This document shows, one piece after another, positions 16,699-24,582 of a DNA stretch of 64,000 bases; within the stretch, counting starts at the first letter, position 1, and every line of letters begins with the position of its first letter. The stretch is taken from contig NZ_JAIOAO010000004.1 in the NCBI RefSeq assembly GCF_021190955.1, forward strand, positions 1 to 64,000, read 5' to 3'. The notes beneath the pieces were generated by a model. It did not search any database. It was not told where the DNA came from and was given only the letters and a program-made list of their open reading frames with translations. The DNA comes from Parachryseolinea silvisoli. GTDB taxonomy: Bacteria; Bacteroidota; Bacteroidia; Cytophagales; Cyclobacteriaceae. A program made the position numbers and the translations under genes.

Positions 16699-18501
16699 CT
16701 ACCCAGCAGCCGAGATTTCATCGACAGCTGGAGACTGCAGTTCGGCGGTCGTAGCCTGATGCGCCCAGAGCTCATTGAACACCAGGCTGCTGCGTTTCAA
16801 TTCTTCAAAGGTGCCCTCTTCAATCACGGCGCCGTCCCGTAAAATATAGATATAATCGAACTCGGTGAGCAAGTGCAGGCGGTGCAGCGAAGAGATAACA
16901 GCCTTGTCCTGCATGGTATCGAACAGGGCGCTATAGATGCGTTTCTCCGTGCGCGGGTCTACACTGCTGGTGGGCTCGTCCATCAGGATGATGCTGCTCG
17001 AGCGGGCCGCGAGGATACCGCGTGCCAATGCCAGCCGTTGCTTTTGTCCACCGGACAGGTTCACGCCTTTTTCCTGGATGTTGGTCTCCAACCCGTGCGG
17101 CAGGGTGCGCACGACGCCCGCAAACTGGGCGGCCTCGCAGGCGGCCATCACCTCTTCCTCGCTAAAGGGTAATCCGAGCGTGATATTGTAACGAATGGTG
17201 TTTTCAAAGATCTCGGGATCTTGCGGGAACAACGTCACCGTACCACCGAGGCTGGTGAACGGTACCGGCTGGGTTTGATCGATTACCGTCTGCACGCCGG
17301 GTGCCGGTGTATACAGGCCACGCAAGGTGGCCAGCAAGGTGCTCTTGCCGCTGCCGCTTTCCCCGATCAGGGCGATGCGCTTGCCACGCTGTATGCGCAG
17401 GTGTACGTTGTTCAGGCCCGTGGCGCGACCGAGTGTCTGGTCGTTGGCGCGGGTGAAGCTCAGCTGCTGAATGTTGATCTCGTTCCACTGCGCAGGCAGC
17501 GTACTTTCTTCCGGCGTATGTTTCTCGTCCCACGCGCGCTCGATGTCGGCTACGTTCTGTACGTCGCTGTGGTATTTAATGATCTGCGTGTATTGTGCTG
17601 CGATGTCGTTAAAGACGCTGGTAAACTGGTTTACATACCCCAGCAAAACCACCAGCCCACCGATGAGGAACGGCTGGCCGGTGTGCCAATGCTGGTATAG
17701 GTAACCGACGGTGATGGTGGCATAGATCAGGCCGACCATCATCTGCGCCACAAACCACTTCCACTCGTTGATGATCACATTACGTCGGAATGGCGGGAAC
17801 ACAGCCGCCACCTTTTGCATAAAGCTGTGCTGCATACTCTTCTCCAGGCGCAGCGTAATCACCGTGACGATGTTGGAGAGACTGTCGAAAAGTGTGGACG
17901 ATACCTCGTGCTCGCGGCTGTTGGTTTCGCGCAGCGTTTGCAGGTAAGGTTTGTCGAATTTCACGATGATAAAAATCGTCAGCACGCCGATCAGCACCCC
18001 GATGGCGCCAAACAGCGGCGAGAAGTACAACATTGCCGCGAACGAAAAGAAGAACTTTCCGAAGGAGTAGAAATAGATAAAGCCATGTTGGAAGAAGTCG
18101 CGAAGTCCTTCGTGGGCTTTGCGCAGCCGGCTGATGGTGGAGCCACTGTGATTGTCCTGGTGCCATTTCACCGGCAGATGCAGTACCTTGTGGTAAAGCT
18201 CATCAATGAAGTTACTGCTCAGGTTGAAGGCCAGCTTGCGTTCCATGACGCGCGCAGGCCCGTGGAAGGCCCACTCCAGTAACCGCAGCCCGAGAAAGCC
18301 CAGGGCGTAAATCCAACCTTGCTTCAGGATGTCAGCGCCTTGTTGTTGCAACGAGTCGATGAACCAACCGTAAAAGAGTGGGTTCATGGCGATCGTAATG
18401 TTGGCGAGAACGAAGAGCGTGTAGATCAGTGCAAAGCGTCCTCGTTCCTGACGGGCATATTTCCAGGCTTTGGCAAGCAGGGAAAAGTAGGGGTTTTTCA
18501 T
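16699..18501 (-). CDS. ABC exporter, fused membrane and ATPase domains
   Basis: A 600-residue half-transporter. An N-terminal six-helix exporter domain (about 20-310) precedes a nucleotide-binding domain with Walker A 'GESGSGKST' near residue 379, signature 'LSGGQKQRLALA' near 478 and Walker B 'IILMDEPTSSVD' near 505, followed by an H-loop ('VISSLHRLHLL'). All catalytic elements are present, so it should be active as a homodimer, unless it pairs with a half-transporter coded elsewhere. The substrate (lipid, drug or peptide) cannot be read from the sequence. It is monocistronic, ends at the shared terminator and starts with the ATG at 18501. Confidence 0.92.
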   Translation of the reverse strand: MKNPYFSLLAKAWKYARQERGRFALIYTLFVLANITIAMNPLFYGWFIDSLQQQGADILKQGWIYALGFLGLRLLEWAFHGPARVMERKLAFNLSSNFIDELYHKVLHLPVKWHQDNHSGSTISRLRKAHEGLRDFFQHGFIYFYSFGKFFFSFAAMLYFSPLFGAIGVLIGVLTIFIIVKFDKPYLQTLRETNSREHEVSSTLFDSLSNIVTVITLRLEKSMQHSFMQKVAAVFPPFRRNVIINEWKWFVAQMMVGLIYATITVGYLYQHWHTGQPFLIGGLVVLLGYVNQFTSVFNDIAAQYTQIIKYHSDVQNVADIERAWDEKHTPEESTLPAQWNEINIQQLSFTRANDQTLGRATGLNNVHLRIQRGKRIALIGESGSGKSTLLATLRGLYTPAPGVQTVIDQTQPVPFTSLGGTVTLFPQDPEIFENTIRYNITLGLPFSEEEVMAACEAAQFAGVVRTLPHGLETNIQEKGVNLSGGQKQRLALARGILAARSSSIILMDEPTSSVDPRTEKRIYSALFDTMQDKAVISSLHRLHLLTEFDYIYILRDGAVIEEGTFEELKRSSLVFNELWAHQATTAELQSPAVDEISAAG

Positions 18502-18625
18502 GCTGGTTCCTTCGTGCGTAATTACGCAAAGGTCCGGAGAAACGTTCCCTGCGAGCCACTTCTATTGCAGGTAGATATTACATGGAAGCGGATTTCTTCT
18601 GATATGAAAAATTTACGGGTAAGTA

Positions 18626-19291
18626 CTAGCGGGGCGCGGCGAGCTCCGCGTCGGCGGTGCGGTATAAATGCTCCGGAACCTGCGCCAGCGCGGAGGAATG
18701 TACCCGCTCACCCAAACCATAAAACTGCTGAAAACTCATAATCAACGGCCGCCACTTGTCCGGATCGACGTGATTCGGACGATCGTCGGCCAGGATCGAC
18801 TCGTGCAGGTGAACGCGAAGTATCTTCAGCTCGAACGACAGGATACGAATGTTGGCCGCACCCGCATCCGCACCGATTGGGTGAATGGCCACCAGCGACG
18901 CTTCCAGCTGTACAGGACATTCGTAAATACGTGGTGTATCCACTAGGTTGGACGGCAACGGTGTAAAGCCCGACCGACGCCACTTGTCTGACTCGTGCTG
19001 GTACCCGCGGCTGGCTTTGCCCGGCGGAACGGGATCGGAGCCGGTCGTCAGGGCCAACCGGTCCACGCCGGCAGCCTGGTCGACGGAGGGAAGATTCAAC
19101 ACACATTCGCGTGCACGCAAAAGATTTTCGGTGGTTTTGGACTGTGCCGAGAGCCCGATCATACAACGATAGCCGAGCCAGAACACCGACGAGATCGGGG
19201 CCAGGTTAGAGGTGCCATCTTCGTTGAGGGTACTGATCACGACGACGGGTGTACCAAAATATAAAATGGAAGGACTGCTGACGTGGTGCAT
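18626..19291 (-). CDS. Flavin reductase-like FMN-binding protein
   Basis: 221 residues, cytoplasmic. The N-terminus 'SPSILYFGTPVVVISTLNEDGTSNLAPISSVF' is the FMN-binding split-barrel start of the flavin reductase/DIM6-NTAB family, continued by 'IGLSAQSKTTENLLRARECVLNLPS'. These enzymes bind FMN and reduce flavins or related substrates with NAD(P)H. The central 'GFTPLPS' and 'CPVQLEASL' are also conserved in the family. It stands alone, divergent from the serine hydrolase at 19.4 kb. The reaction in this organism is not known. Confidence 0.87.
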   Translation of the reverse strand: MHHVSSPSILYFGTPVVVISTLNEDGTSNLAPISSVFWLGYRCMIGLSAQSKTTENLLRARECVLNLPSVDQAAGVDRLALTTGSDPVPPGKASRGYQHESDKWRRSGFTPLPSNLVDTPRIYECPVQLEASLVAIHPIGADAGAANIRILSFELKILRVHLHESILADDRPNHVDPDKWRPLIMSFQQFYGLGERVHSSALAQVPEHLYRTADAELAAPR

Positions 19292-19431
19292 AGATGTTGT
19301 TTTGATAACAAAGCTGGCATACGCACAGCGCGGGCAAAACCTGTTTCTTGCTATTCTATCGCGAGGTATTTACGGCATTGGTATTTGTAACAGTATAGAT
19401 GTATATTGGTATTCACCTTAACCCGTTTCCC

Positions 19432-20892
19432 ATGAATCGTAACATTTTTGCGAGCGTAGCCGTCGCCGCCTGTTGTGTCTTATCGTGCAGCCAGCCTAAG
19501 CCGGCATCAGACAACGTACAGGATCGCATCAGTGATGTAGAGAAGAACCTTTTCGCCCCGGTGCGGATAGAAGGCGAGGGGCCCTGGACCATAGAGGAGC
19601 GCCTGGCCGTTCATAAAATCCATGGCGTGAGCATTGCCGTGATCAGGGATTACAAGCTCGATTGGGCCAAGGCCTACGGATGGGCGGATAGCGCAGAGCA
19701 ACGGGCCGTGACCACCGAAACGGTGTTTCAGGCAGCGTCCATCAGCAAGTCATTAAACGCCGTGGGATTGTTGAAGCTGGCGCAAGATGGCAAGGTAGCG
19801 TTGGATACAGATATTAATACCTATCTCACTTCCTGGAAGTTCCCCTACGATTCCGCATCTCATGGCAAAAAGATAACGATCACCAACTTGCTATCGCACA
19901 CCGCGGGGCTCACCGTGCACGGCTTTGGCGGTTACGCCCCGGGAGATTCCTTACCAACCATAATCGAAATCCTAAATGGAAAGAAGCCCGCTAACTCGGA
20001 CGCTGTGCGGTCGATGCGAGAGCCCGATCAGGCGCCCATATACTCCGGCGGGGGCACCACCATCAGTCAGTTGATCGCCATGGACGTCACGGGCCAACCG
20101 TATGATGTTTTTATGGAGCAGTCGGTGCTAAAACCGCTGGGAATGATCAACAGCTTCTATACACAGCCACCCCCGGCGGCCAAACAAGCGCAACTAACGA
20201 CAGCATATCACCACGACGGCACACCGGTAGCGGGAAAATTCCACATCTACCCGGAACAAGCTGCCGCCGGGTTATGGACAACACCCACCGACCTGGCCCG
20301 GTATATAATCGAAACACAGCTGGCCCTGCAGGGCAAATCTTCAAAAGTATTGACCCAGGCATATACCGAGAAAAGACTCACGCCTTATCGCGAGGCCGCC
20401 GGGTTAGGGGTGTTTATTACCAATCGCGACAATGCCCGGTATTTTGAGCACGGCGGTTCTAACGACGGCTTTCGATGTTTTTACACCGGTAGTTTCGAAG
20501 GTGGCAACGGCGTAGCAATCATGGTAAACTCCGATAACGGCGCGATTCTGCACGAACTGCTTAACAGCGTAGCAATCGCCTATCACTGGAAAGGATTTGA
20601 AGTACCGGCACCCAAGAAGATTGCCAAGCTCGATCCGCACCAGTGGAAATCGCTGGAGGGCAGATACTCCATGGTAGGCAGACCTGACGCGCATTTGCAA
20701 TTAACATCACGAGACGAGAAGTTGATCCTGAAACAAGAATGGGATGGACGCGAAGTTGTGTTCGAAGCCGAATCAGAGACTGCCTTTTTTGCCAAAGACT
20801 TCCACTTTCCAATCAAGGTTACGAAAAAAGAACAGGGCGCTGTAACAGAATTCCTGGCGTTTGATAAAGATGTGTGGGTGAGAGTAAAATAA
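19432..20892 (+). CDS. Serine hydrolase, beta-lactamase family (lipoprotein)
   Basis: 486 residues from the ATG at 19432, which gives a lipoprotein signal with Cys19; the in-frame ATG at 19399 only adds 11 residues before it. The class C beta-lactamase/esterase fold (PF00144) is marked by the nucleophile motif Ser103-Ile-Ser-Lys106, a tyrosine motif 'YSGGGTTIS', and the third motif 'HGGSNDGFR'. A C-terminal domain of about 90 residues ('LEGRYSMVGRPDAHLQLT') is the usual beta-barrel extension. The protein is likely a periplasmic or surface esterase/peptidase acting on D-amino acid or ester substrates; activity on antibiotics cannot be inferred. The propeller gene follows by 11 bases in the same direction. 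Confidence 0.9.
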   Translation: MNRNIFASVAVAACCVLSCSQPKPASDNVQDRISDVEKNLFAPVRIEGEGPWTIEERLAVHKIHGVSIAVIRDYKLDWAKAYGWADSAEQRAVTTETVFQAASISKSLNAVGLLKLAQDGKVALDTDINTYLTSWKFPYDSASHGKKITITNLLSHTAGLTVHGFGGYAPGDSLPTIIEILNGKKPANSDAVRSMREPDQAPIYSGGGTTISQLIAMDVTGQPYDVFMEQSVLKPLGMINSFYTQPPPAAKQAQLTTAYHHDGTPVAGKFHIYPEQAAAGLWTTPTDLARYIIETQLALQGKSSKVLTQAYTEKRLTPYREAAGLGVFITNRDNARYFEHGGSNDGFRCFYTGSFEGGNGVAIMVNSDNGAILHELLNSVAIAYHWKGFEVPAPKKIAKLDPHQWKSLEGRYSMVGRPDAHLQLTSRDEKLILKQEWDGREVVFEAESETAFFAKDFHFPIKVTKKEQGAVTEFLAFDKDVWVRVK

Positions 20893-20903
20893 ATAGGAGC
20901 AGC

Positions 20904-21800
20904 ATGAATGTTGTCAGATTTTTAATAGTCATATGCTTGTTCAACGTGTTTGCATGCACCACGCGCGAGGAAAAGGGACATAACCATATTCCATATCCCT
21001 TTCCGCTGCCCGATACAACGGCCCTTACTTTCCTGAAGGGAGTCGTGTCGGGCGACTCGCTGGACTTTAATGCAGCGTTTTCGCCCGACGGCAAAGCGTA
21101 CTACTTCACGCGGTCCATAAAGGGGCAATTGATCCTCTACGTCGCGCGGTATGATAGTATATGGCATACGGCCGTGCCGGTGCCATTTACCGAAGCCGGC
21201 TACTCGCAGGCCGATCCGGCCTTTGGGCCGGATGGTAAACTATACTTTATTTCCAACCGCCCGAAAGATGCACGTGATACACTGGCAGACTATGATATCT
21301 GGTTTGTAACTCCGCAAGCGGAGGGCTGGTCGCCGATTCAAAACCTGACGGCAGTCAACTCCGACAGCAATGAATATTATATCTCCGTGGCGCACAACAG
21401 CAACCTTTACTTTGCATCGTCCCGTGCCGGTGGCCTGGGGCAGGAAGATATTTATGTGAGCGCGTACAGCGAAGGGAACTATGGCATGCCTCGGAACCTC
21501 GGCCCCGCCATTAACTCAGAGAAGTCAGAATACGATCCCGGCATTTCGCAACAGGAAGATATGCTGGTATTTGCATCGTCTAAGCGCAGTGATACGTTTG
21601 GCGGTGCCGATCTCTATGGCGCTGTGCGCGGCAAGGATGGCGTGTGGAAGCCGGCCGTTCACTTCGGTCCGGCGTTTAATACCGGCACGCGCGAGTATTG
21701 CCCGTATTTCGCGCCGGGTGGAGATTATTTCTTTTTCAGTAGCCAGGGCGATGTGAAGTGGATTGACATCAAAGCGGTTCGAAGTGTGTTGCGGCCATAA
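20904..21800 (+). CDS. PD40/TolB-like propeller lipoprotein
   Basis: 298 residues from the ATG at 20904 with a lipobox at Cys18 ('LFNVFACTTRE'). Repeated blades with the WD40-like PD40 signature are visible: 'FNAAFSPDGKAYYFTRS', 'ADPAFGPDGKLYFISNRP', 'YYISVAHNSNLYFASSR' and 'PYFAPGGDYFFFSSQ'. It starts 11 bases after the serine hydrolase stop, so co-transcription is likely, and may bind a substrate or product in the periplasm. In-frame codons upstream of 20904 overlap the hydrolase end and are not needed. No enzymatic motif is seen. Confidence 0.88.
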   Translation: MNVVRFLIVICLFNVFACTTREEKGHNHIPYPFPLPDTTALTFLKGVVSGDSLDFNAAFSPDGKAYYFTRSIKGQLILYVARYDSIWHTAVPVPFTEAGYSQADPAFGPDGKLYFISNRPKDARDTLADYDIWFVTPQAEGWSPIQNLTAVNSDSNEYYISVAHNSNLYFASSRAGGLGQEDIYVSAYSEGNYGMPRNLGPAINSEKSEYDPGISQQEDMLVFASSKRSDTFGGADLYGAVRGKDGVWKPAVHFGPAFNTGTREYCPYFAPGGDYFFFSSQGDVKWIDIKAVRSVLRP

Positions 21801-21803
21801 AGG

Positions 21804-22637
21804 TTAATCGTCGTTGCGCTTTTTGCGTTTACGGCCTTTCTTTTCGTCGTCGTCCTCGTCTTCGCCGTCGAGCTTGAAGTATAACGGCAGTCTCATTTTT
21901 ACTTTTACGGGCTTGTTTTTATAGGTAGCAGGCTTGAAGGGGCGGAGGGTCTTCAGTGCAGTTACAGCGGCAGCGTCGCAGTTGTCGCTGATGCCTTGGA
22001 TGACGACAATCTCGTCTAACGTACCGGTTTTGGTGATAACAAATTCCAGCGTCACGGTGCCTGTAATGCCCAGGCGCCTGGCTGCGTCGGGGTATACCAG
22101 TGCCTGCCCAAGCTCGCGATTAAATGCGGCGGTGCCACCGGGGTATTCCGCCTGGATGTTACCCCCTGAATAAAGGGTGTCGCCCTTTTCAGGGCGTACG
22201 ATGCCACCGCAGGTAAGCAATGAGTCTTCGATGATCAGAAACGTAGCATTCCAGCCTGGTGTTGCAGCCTGAGGCACAAAACCGTTGCCTTGTGTTAGCA
22301 AGGGTTTACCTTCTGAAGACCAAAATTGTATATACCGTGTGTTCTCACCGCCGTAAAGTGCTTCGGCGTTGGGCGCGCCCGAGCGATAATACCATTTGTA
22401 TACCCCGGTCTTCTTATCGTTCGTATAGTATCCCTCTTCTTTTTTGTTCTTTGATGGCAACCAGTAATAGCGATGCAGCTCTTTACCGTCGGCCGTTTTC
22501 TCCACGGTACGGTAGTAGGCCGCGCTTGCTTCATCGAGCGCATTTGTGCCGTCTTCTTTGTAATACCGGATTTTGTCTTGCGCAGCAAGGAAAGTGTTAA
22601 GGAGCAACAGGAGGGCTCCGGAGATGAGGAGTTTCAT
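21804..22637 (-). CDS. TonB C-terminal domain protein
   Basis: 277 residues with a signal peptide (MKLLISGALLLLLNTFLAAQ). The N-terminal half has 'EGYYTNDKKTGVYKWYYRSG' and 'YIQFWSSEGKPL', MORN/YwqK-like short repeats. Residues of about 165-255 form a TonB C-terminal domain ('YPDAARRLGITGTVTLEFVI', 'LKTLRPFKPATYKNKPV'). The end is a highly charged tail of Asp, Glu, Lys and Arg. Because it lacks an N-terminal membrane anchor and has a cleavable signal instead, it is not a classical energy transducer; similar periplasmic proteins of unknown role are frequent in Bacteroidota. It converges with the propeller gene with only 3 bases between the stops. Confidence 0.85.
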   Translation of the reverse strand: MKLLISGALLLLLNTFLAAQDKIRYYKEDGTNALDEASAAYYRTVEKTADGKELHRYYWLPSKNKKEEGYYTNDKKTGVYKWYYRSGAPNAEALYGGENTRYIQFWSSEGKPLLTQGNGFVPQAATPGWNATFLIIEDSLLTCGGIVRPEKGDTLYSGGNIQAEYPGGTAAFNRELGQALVYPDAARRLGITGTVTLEFVITKTGTLDEIVVIQGISDNCDAAAVTALKTLRPFKPATYKNKPVKVKMRLPLYFKLDGEDEDDDEKKGRKRKKRNDD

Positions 22638-22675
22638 GATACGATACTGTTCAGCGAACTGTAATACATCGAGAG

Positions 22676-22715
22676 GGCACCGAAATATAGGTATAAAATA
22701 CTATATCTCGGTGCC
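22676..22715. repeat. Strong hairpin between DoxX and TonB-domain genes
   Basis: GGCACCGA-a-ATATAG pairs with CTATAT-c-TCGGTGCC: 14 pairs and one mismatch, with a 10-base AT loop. No T-run follows on the - strand, on which both neighbouring genes are read. It lies between the end of the DoxX gene (22749) and the start of the TonB-domain gene (22637), so it could terminate DoxX transcription weakly, protect an mRNA end, or structure the TonB leader. Confidence 0.6.
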
Positions 22716-22748
22716 GATGTAATGTCGCCGATAAAGTTACCACATTGT

Positions 22749-23165
22749 TTAGGGATGCTTCGGCGCAATAGACGCTTTACGCCATCGTCCCCAGGCGACA
22801 AATGCCGACAAAGCTGCAAATAGTACATTGAACCCGATCTGCGATCCCTCGCCGCGAGAAATGTGAAAGGCGCTGGCACAGAACATCAATACGACGATAC
22901 CCACGGCTGCGATTGCTGTAAGCCGGGGCTGTATCCGCAGTAATGCGGGCAGAATCAACCCCAGCCCCCCCAGCAGATCAACCACGCCGGTGAGTTTTAG
23001 CACGGCTACGGGCACCTCGCCCGCCCACGGCCACATGGCGGCAACTTCGCCTACGGGTTGAAACAATTTTACCGCACTGGCCCACAGGAGTGTTATGGCT
23101 ACTAGTATTTGCACCACCCACAGGGTGATGTGCAAGGCTTTCGAAGGTTTAGGTTGATTTGTCAT
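22749..23165 (-). CDS. DoxX-family membrane protein
   Basis: 138 residues from the ATG at 23165; an in-frame ATG further upstream (23219) lies inside or beyond the promoter boxes and is unlikely. Four membrane helices are predictable: 'LWVVQILVAITLLWASAVKL', 'VLKLTGVVDLLGGLGLILPAL', 'AIAAVGIVVLMFCASAFHI' and 'VLFAALSAFVAW'. This is the DoxX/DoxD-like four-helix fold, in the family often found with oxidative stress and thiol metabolism genes. It is divergent from the HxlR regulator, and their -7 boxes nearly touch, so it is the likely target of that regulator. Confidence 0.87.
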   Translation of the reverse strand: MTNQPKPSKALHITLWVVQILVAITLLWASAVKLFQPVGEVAAMWPWAGEVPVAVLKLTGVVDLLGGLGLILPALLRIQPRLTAIAAVGIVVLMFCASAFHISRGEGSQIGFNVLFAALSAFVAWGRWRKASIAPKHP

Positions 23166-23182
23166 GATGTTCGTATGATGGC

Positions 23183-23190
23183 CAAAGGTA
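23183..23190 (-). promoter_or_regulatory. -7 box for doxX-like gene
   Basis: On the - strand TACCTTTG matches TAnnTTTG, 17 bases before the DoxX ATG at 23165, implying a very short leader. Only 3 bases separate it from the HxlR -7 box on the other strand. No clear -33 element was seen. Confidence 0.5.
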
Positions 23191-23193
23191 TTG

Positions 23194-23201
23194 TATCTTT
23201 G
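23194..23201 (+). promoter_or_regulatory. -7 box for the HxlR gene
   Basis: TATCTTTG matches TAnnTTTG. It lies 77 bases before the HxlR ATG, and the interlocked inverted repeats at 23211-23253 lie between them. A weak TTCG stands about 20 bases upstream as a possible -33 element. Confidence 0.5.
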
Positions 23202-23210
23202 CTTTCCGTT

Positions 23211-23253
23211 GGTAAGCACTATCCTGCGGGAAAGCGCTTACCTACAGGATAGT
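23211..23253. promoter_or_regulatory. Two interlocked inverted repeats, candidate HxlR operator
   Basis: GGTAAGC (23211-23217) is inverted as GCTTACC (23236-23242), and ACTATCCTG (23218-23226) is inverted as CAGGATAGT (23245-23253). The two pairs alternate rather than nest, with equal 27-base centre offsets of about one helical-turn multiple. They sit just after the HxlR -7 box in the intergenic region with DoxX, where autoregulation and repression of the neighbour would act. Binding by HxlR is inferred from position. Confidence 0.6.
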
Positions 23254-23278
23254 ATCGATCAATAACACCCCTACACAA

Positions 23279-23617
23279 ATGCTGACACGCGGAGGATGCC
23301 CCAAGAACATGATGTCGATCCGGGATGCCCTGGAAGCCCTGGAAGGAAAGTGGAAGCTGCTGATCTTGTTTTCGCTCGCCACCGGTCCCAAACGGTTTAA
23401 AACGATTTCGAAAGATGTGGAGGGTATATCCGATAAGATTCTTTCGAAAGAACTCAAGAACCTCGAGATGAACAGCCTCATCACCCGCGCGGTATACGAC
23501 ACTTTTCCGCCCACCGTGGAATATGCCATCACCCCCCACGGCCAGTCGCTGGAGAAGGTCATGGAGGAGCTACACTTTTGGGGACTTTCCCATCGTAAGA
23601 AGATTATGGGCAAATAG
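23279..23617 (+). CDS. HxlR-family transcriptional regulator
   Basis: 112 residues, a single winged-helix DNA-binding domain of the HxlR/DUF24 type: 'CPKNMMSIRDALEALEGKWKLLILFSLATGPKRFKTI' with the early cysteine (Cys7) used by many family members to sense electrophiles or oxidants, then 'ISDKILSKELKNLEMNSLITR' and 'PPTVEYAITPHGQSL'. It is divergent from a DoxX protein with overlapping control region and probably regulates it and itself. The stop is 6 bases from that of the convergent AraC-type gene; the small palindrome TCAGTGtCACTGA lies between them. Confidence 0.9.
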   Translation: MLTRGGCPKNMMSIRDALEALEGKWKLLILFSLATGPKRFKTISKDVEGISDKILSKELKNLEMNSLITRAVYDTFPPTVEYAITPHGQSLEKVMEELHFWGLSHRKKIMGK

Positions 23618-23623
23618 TCAGTG

Positions 23624-24532
23624 TCACTGATAGGACTGCCGATATTCCCGCGGCGAGACGTTGGTCTTGCTTTTGAAGAGCTTGTTGAACGACTGCGGAA
23701 ATTCAAAGCCGAGACGATAGGCAATTTCTGCTACCGGCAGCGAGGTGGTGGTGAGTAGTTCTTTGGCTTTGTCGAGCAACCTGGTTTGAATGTGCTGTTT
23801 GGTGTTTTGTCCGGTATGGGCGCGCAGCATATCGCTCAGGTAATTGGGCGAAATGTGGAGCTTGCCGGCAATATACTGCACCGACGGCGGTCCGGCCTGT
23901 TCTATTTTGTCACTGTTGAAGTACTCTTCTAACAACGTTTCGAGTTTGATCAGTATATCGTTGTTGACGGTTTTGCGCGTAATAAATTGGCGGTTATAAA
24001 AACGATTGGCATAGTTTAACAGCAAGTCGATGTGCGATACAATTACATCCTGACTAAAGGAATCGATCGGGGCGGCGATCTCCCGCTCGATGTTCTGCAT
24101 CATGTCGGCAATCATCGTCTCTTCCGTATCGGATAAATGCAAGGCTTCATGTACCGCATACGAGAAAAAGCCGTACTCTTTGATCTTGGTGGCCAGCGGA
24201 TAGGATTGAAAAAAATCAGGATGTGCCATCAACAGATATCCCGACACAGGTACCGGGCTCAGTGCCTCGATTTGAATAACTTGCCTGGGCGCCGTGAAGG
24301 TCATCACCCCTTCGTTAAAGTCTAAATACTGTTGACCATATTTTATCTTGCCTTCGAAATTCATCTTCAGGGCAATGCAATAGTAGCTATACGATGCAAA
24401 CGCTTCCAGCCGGTGAAGCGCTGAAACGACATCGTCCAGCTTGACCACGCTCACCAGCGGATGTTTTGGTTTCTTCAACCCCAGCGTGCTGTGCAGTACC
24501 GAGATGGAGTCTACGTAATGTGGTGTTTTCAT
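23624..24532 (-). CDS. AraC-family transcriptional regulator
   Basis: 302 residues. An N-terminal sensing domain of about 190 residues (AraC ligand-binding-like, 'GVMTFTAPRQVIQIEALSPVPVSGYLLMAHP') precedes the C-terminal pair of helix-turn-helices, with 'AGKLHISPNYLSDMLRAHTG' and 'VAEIAYRLGFEFPQSFNKLF' as the two recognition regions. It precedes the aldo/keto reductase on the same strand (the reductase starts upstream at 25.6 kb), with 50 bases between; they could be one unit with the regulator controlling the reductase. The inducer is unknown. Confidence 0.9.
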   Translation of the reverse strand: MKTPHYVDSISVLHSTLGLKKPKHPLVSVVKLDDVVSALHRLEAFASYSYYCIALKMNFEGKIKYGQQYLDFNEGVMTFTAPRQVIQIEALSPVPVSGYLLMAHPDFFQSYPLATKIKEYGFFSYAVHEALHLSDTEETMIADMMQNIEREIAAPIDSFSQDVIVSHIDLLLNYANRFYNRQFITRKTVNNDILIKLETLLEEYFNSDKIEQAGPPSVQYIAGKLHISPNYLSDMLRAHTGQNTKQHIQTRLLDKAKELLTTTSLPVAEIAYRLGFEFPQSFNKLFKSKTNVSPREYRQSYQ

Positions 24533-24582
24533 AGAGAGGAAGATAGAAAGCAGCCCAGGCGTGCCGCTTTCCGGAGATAAAT

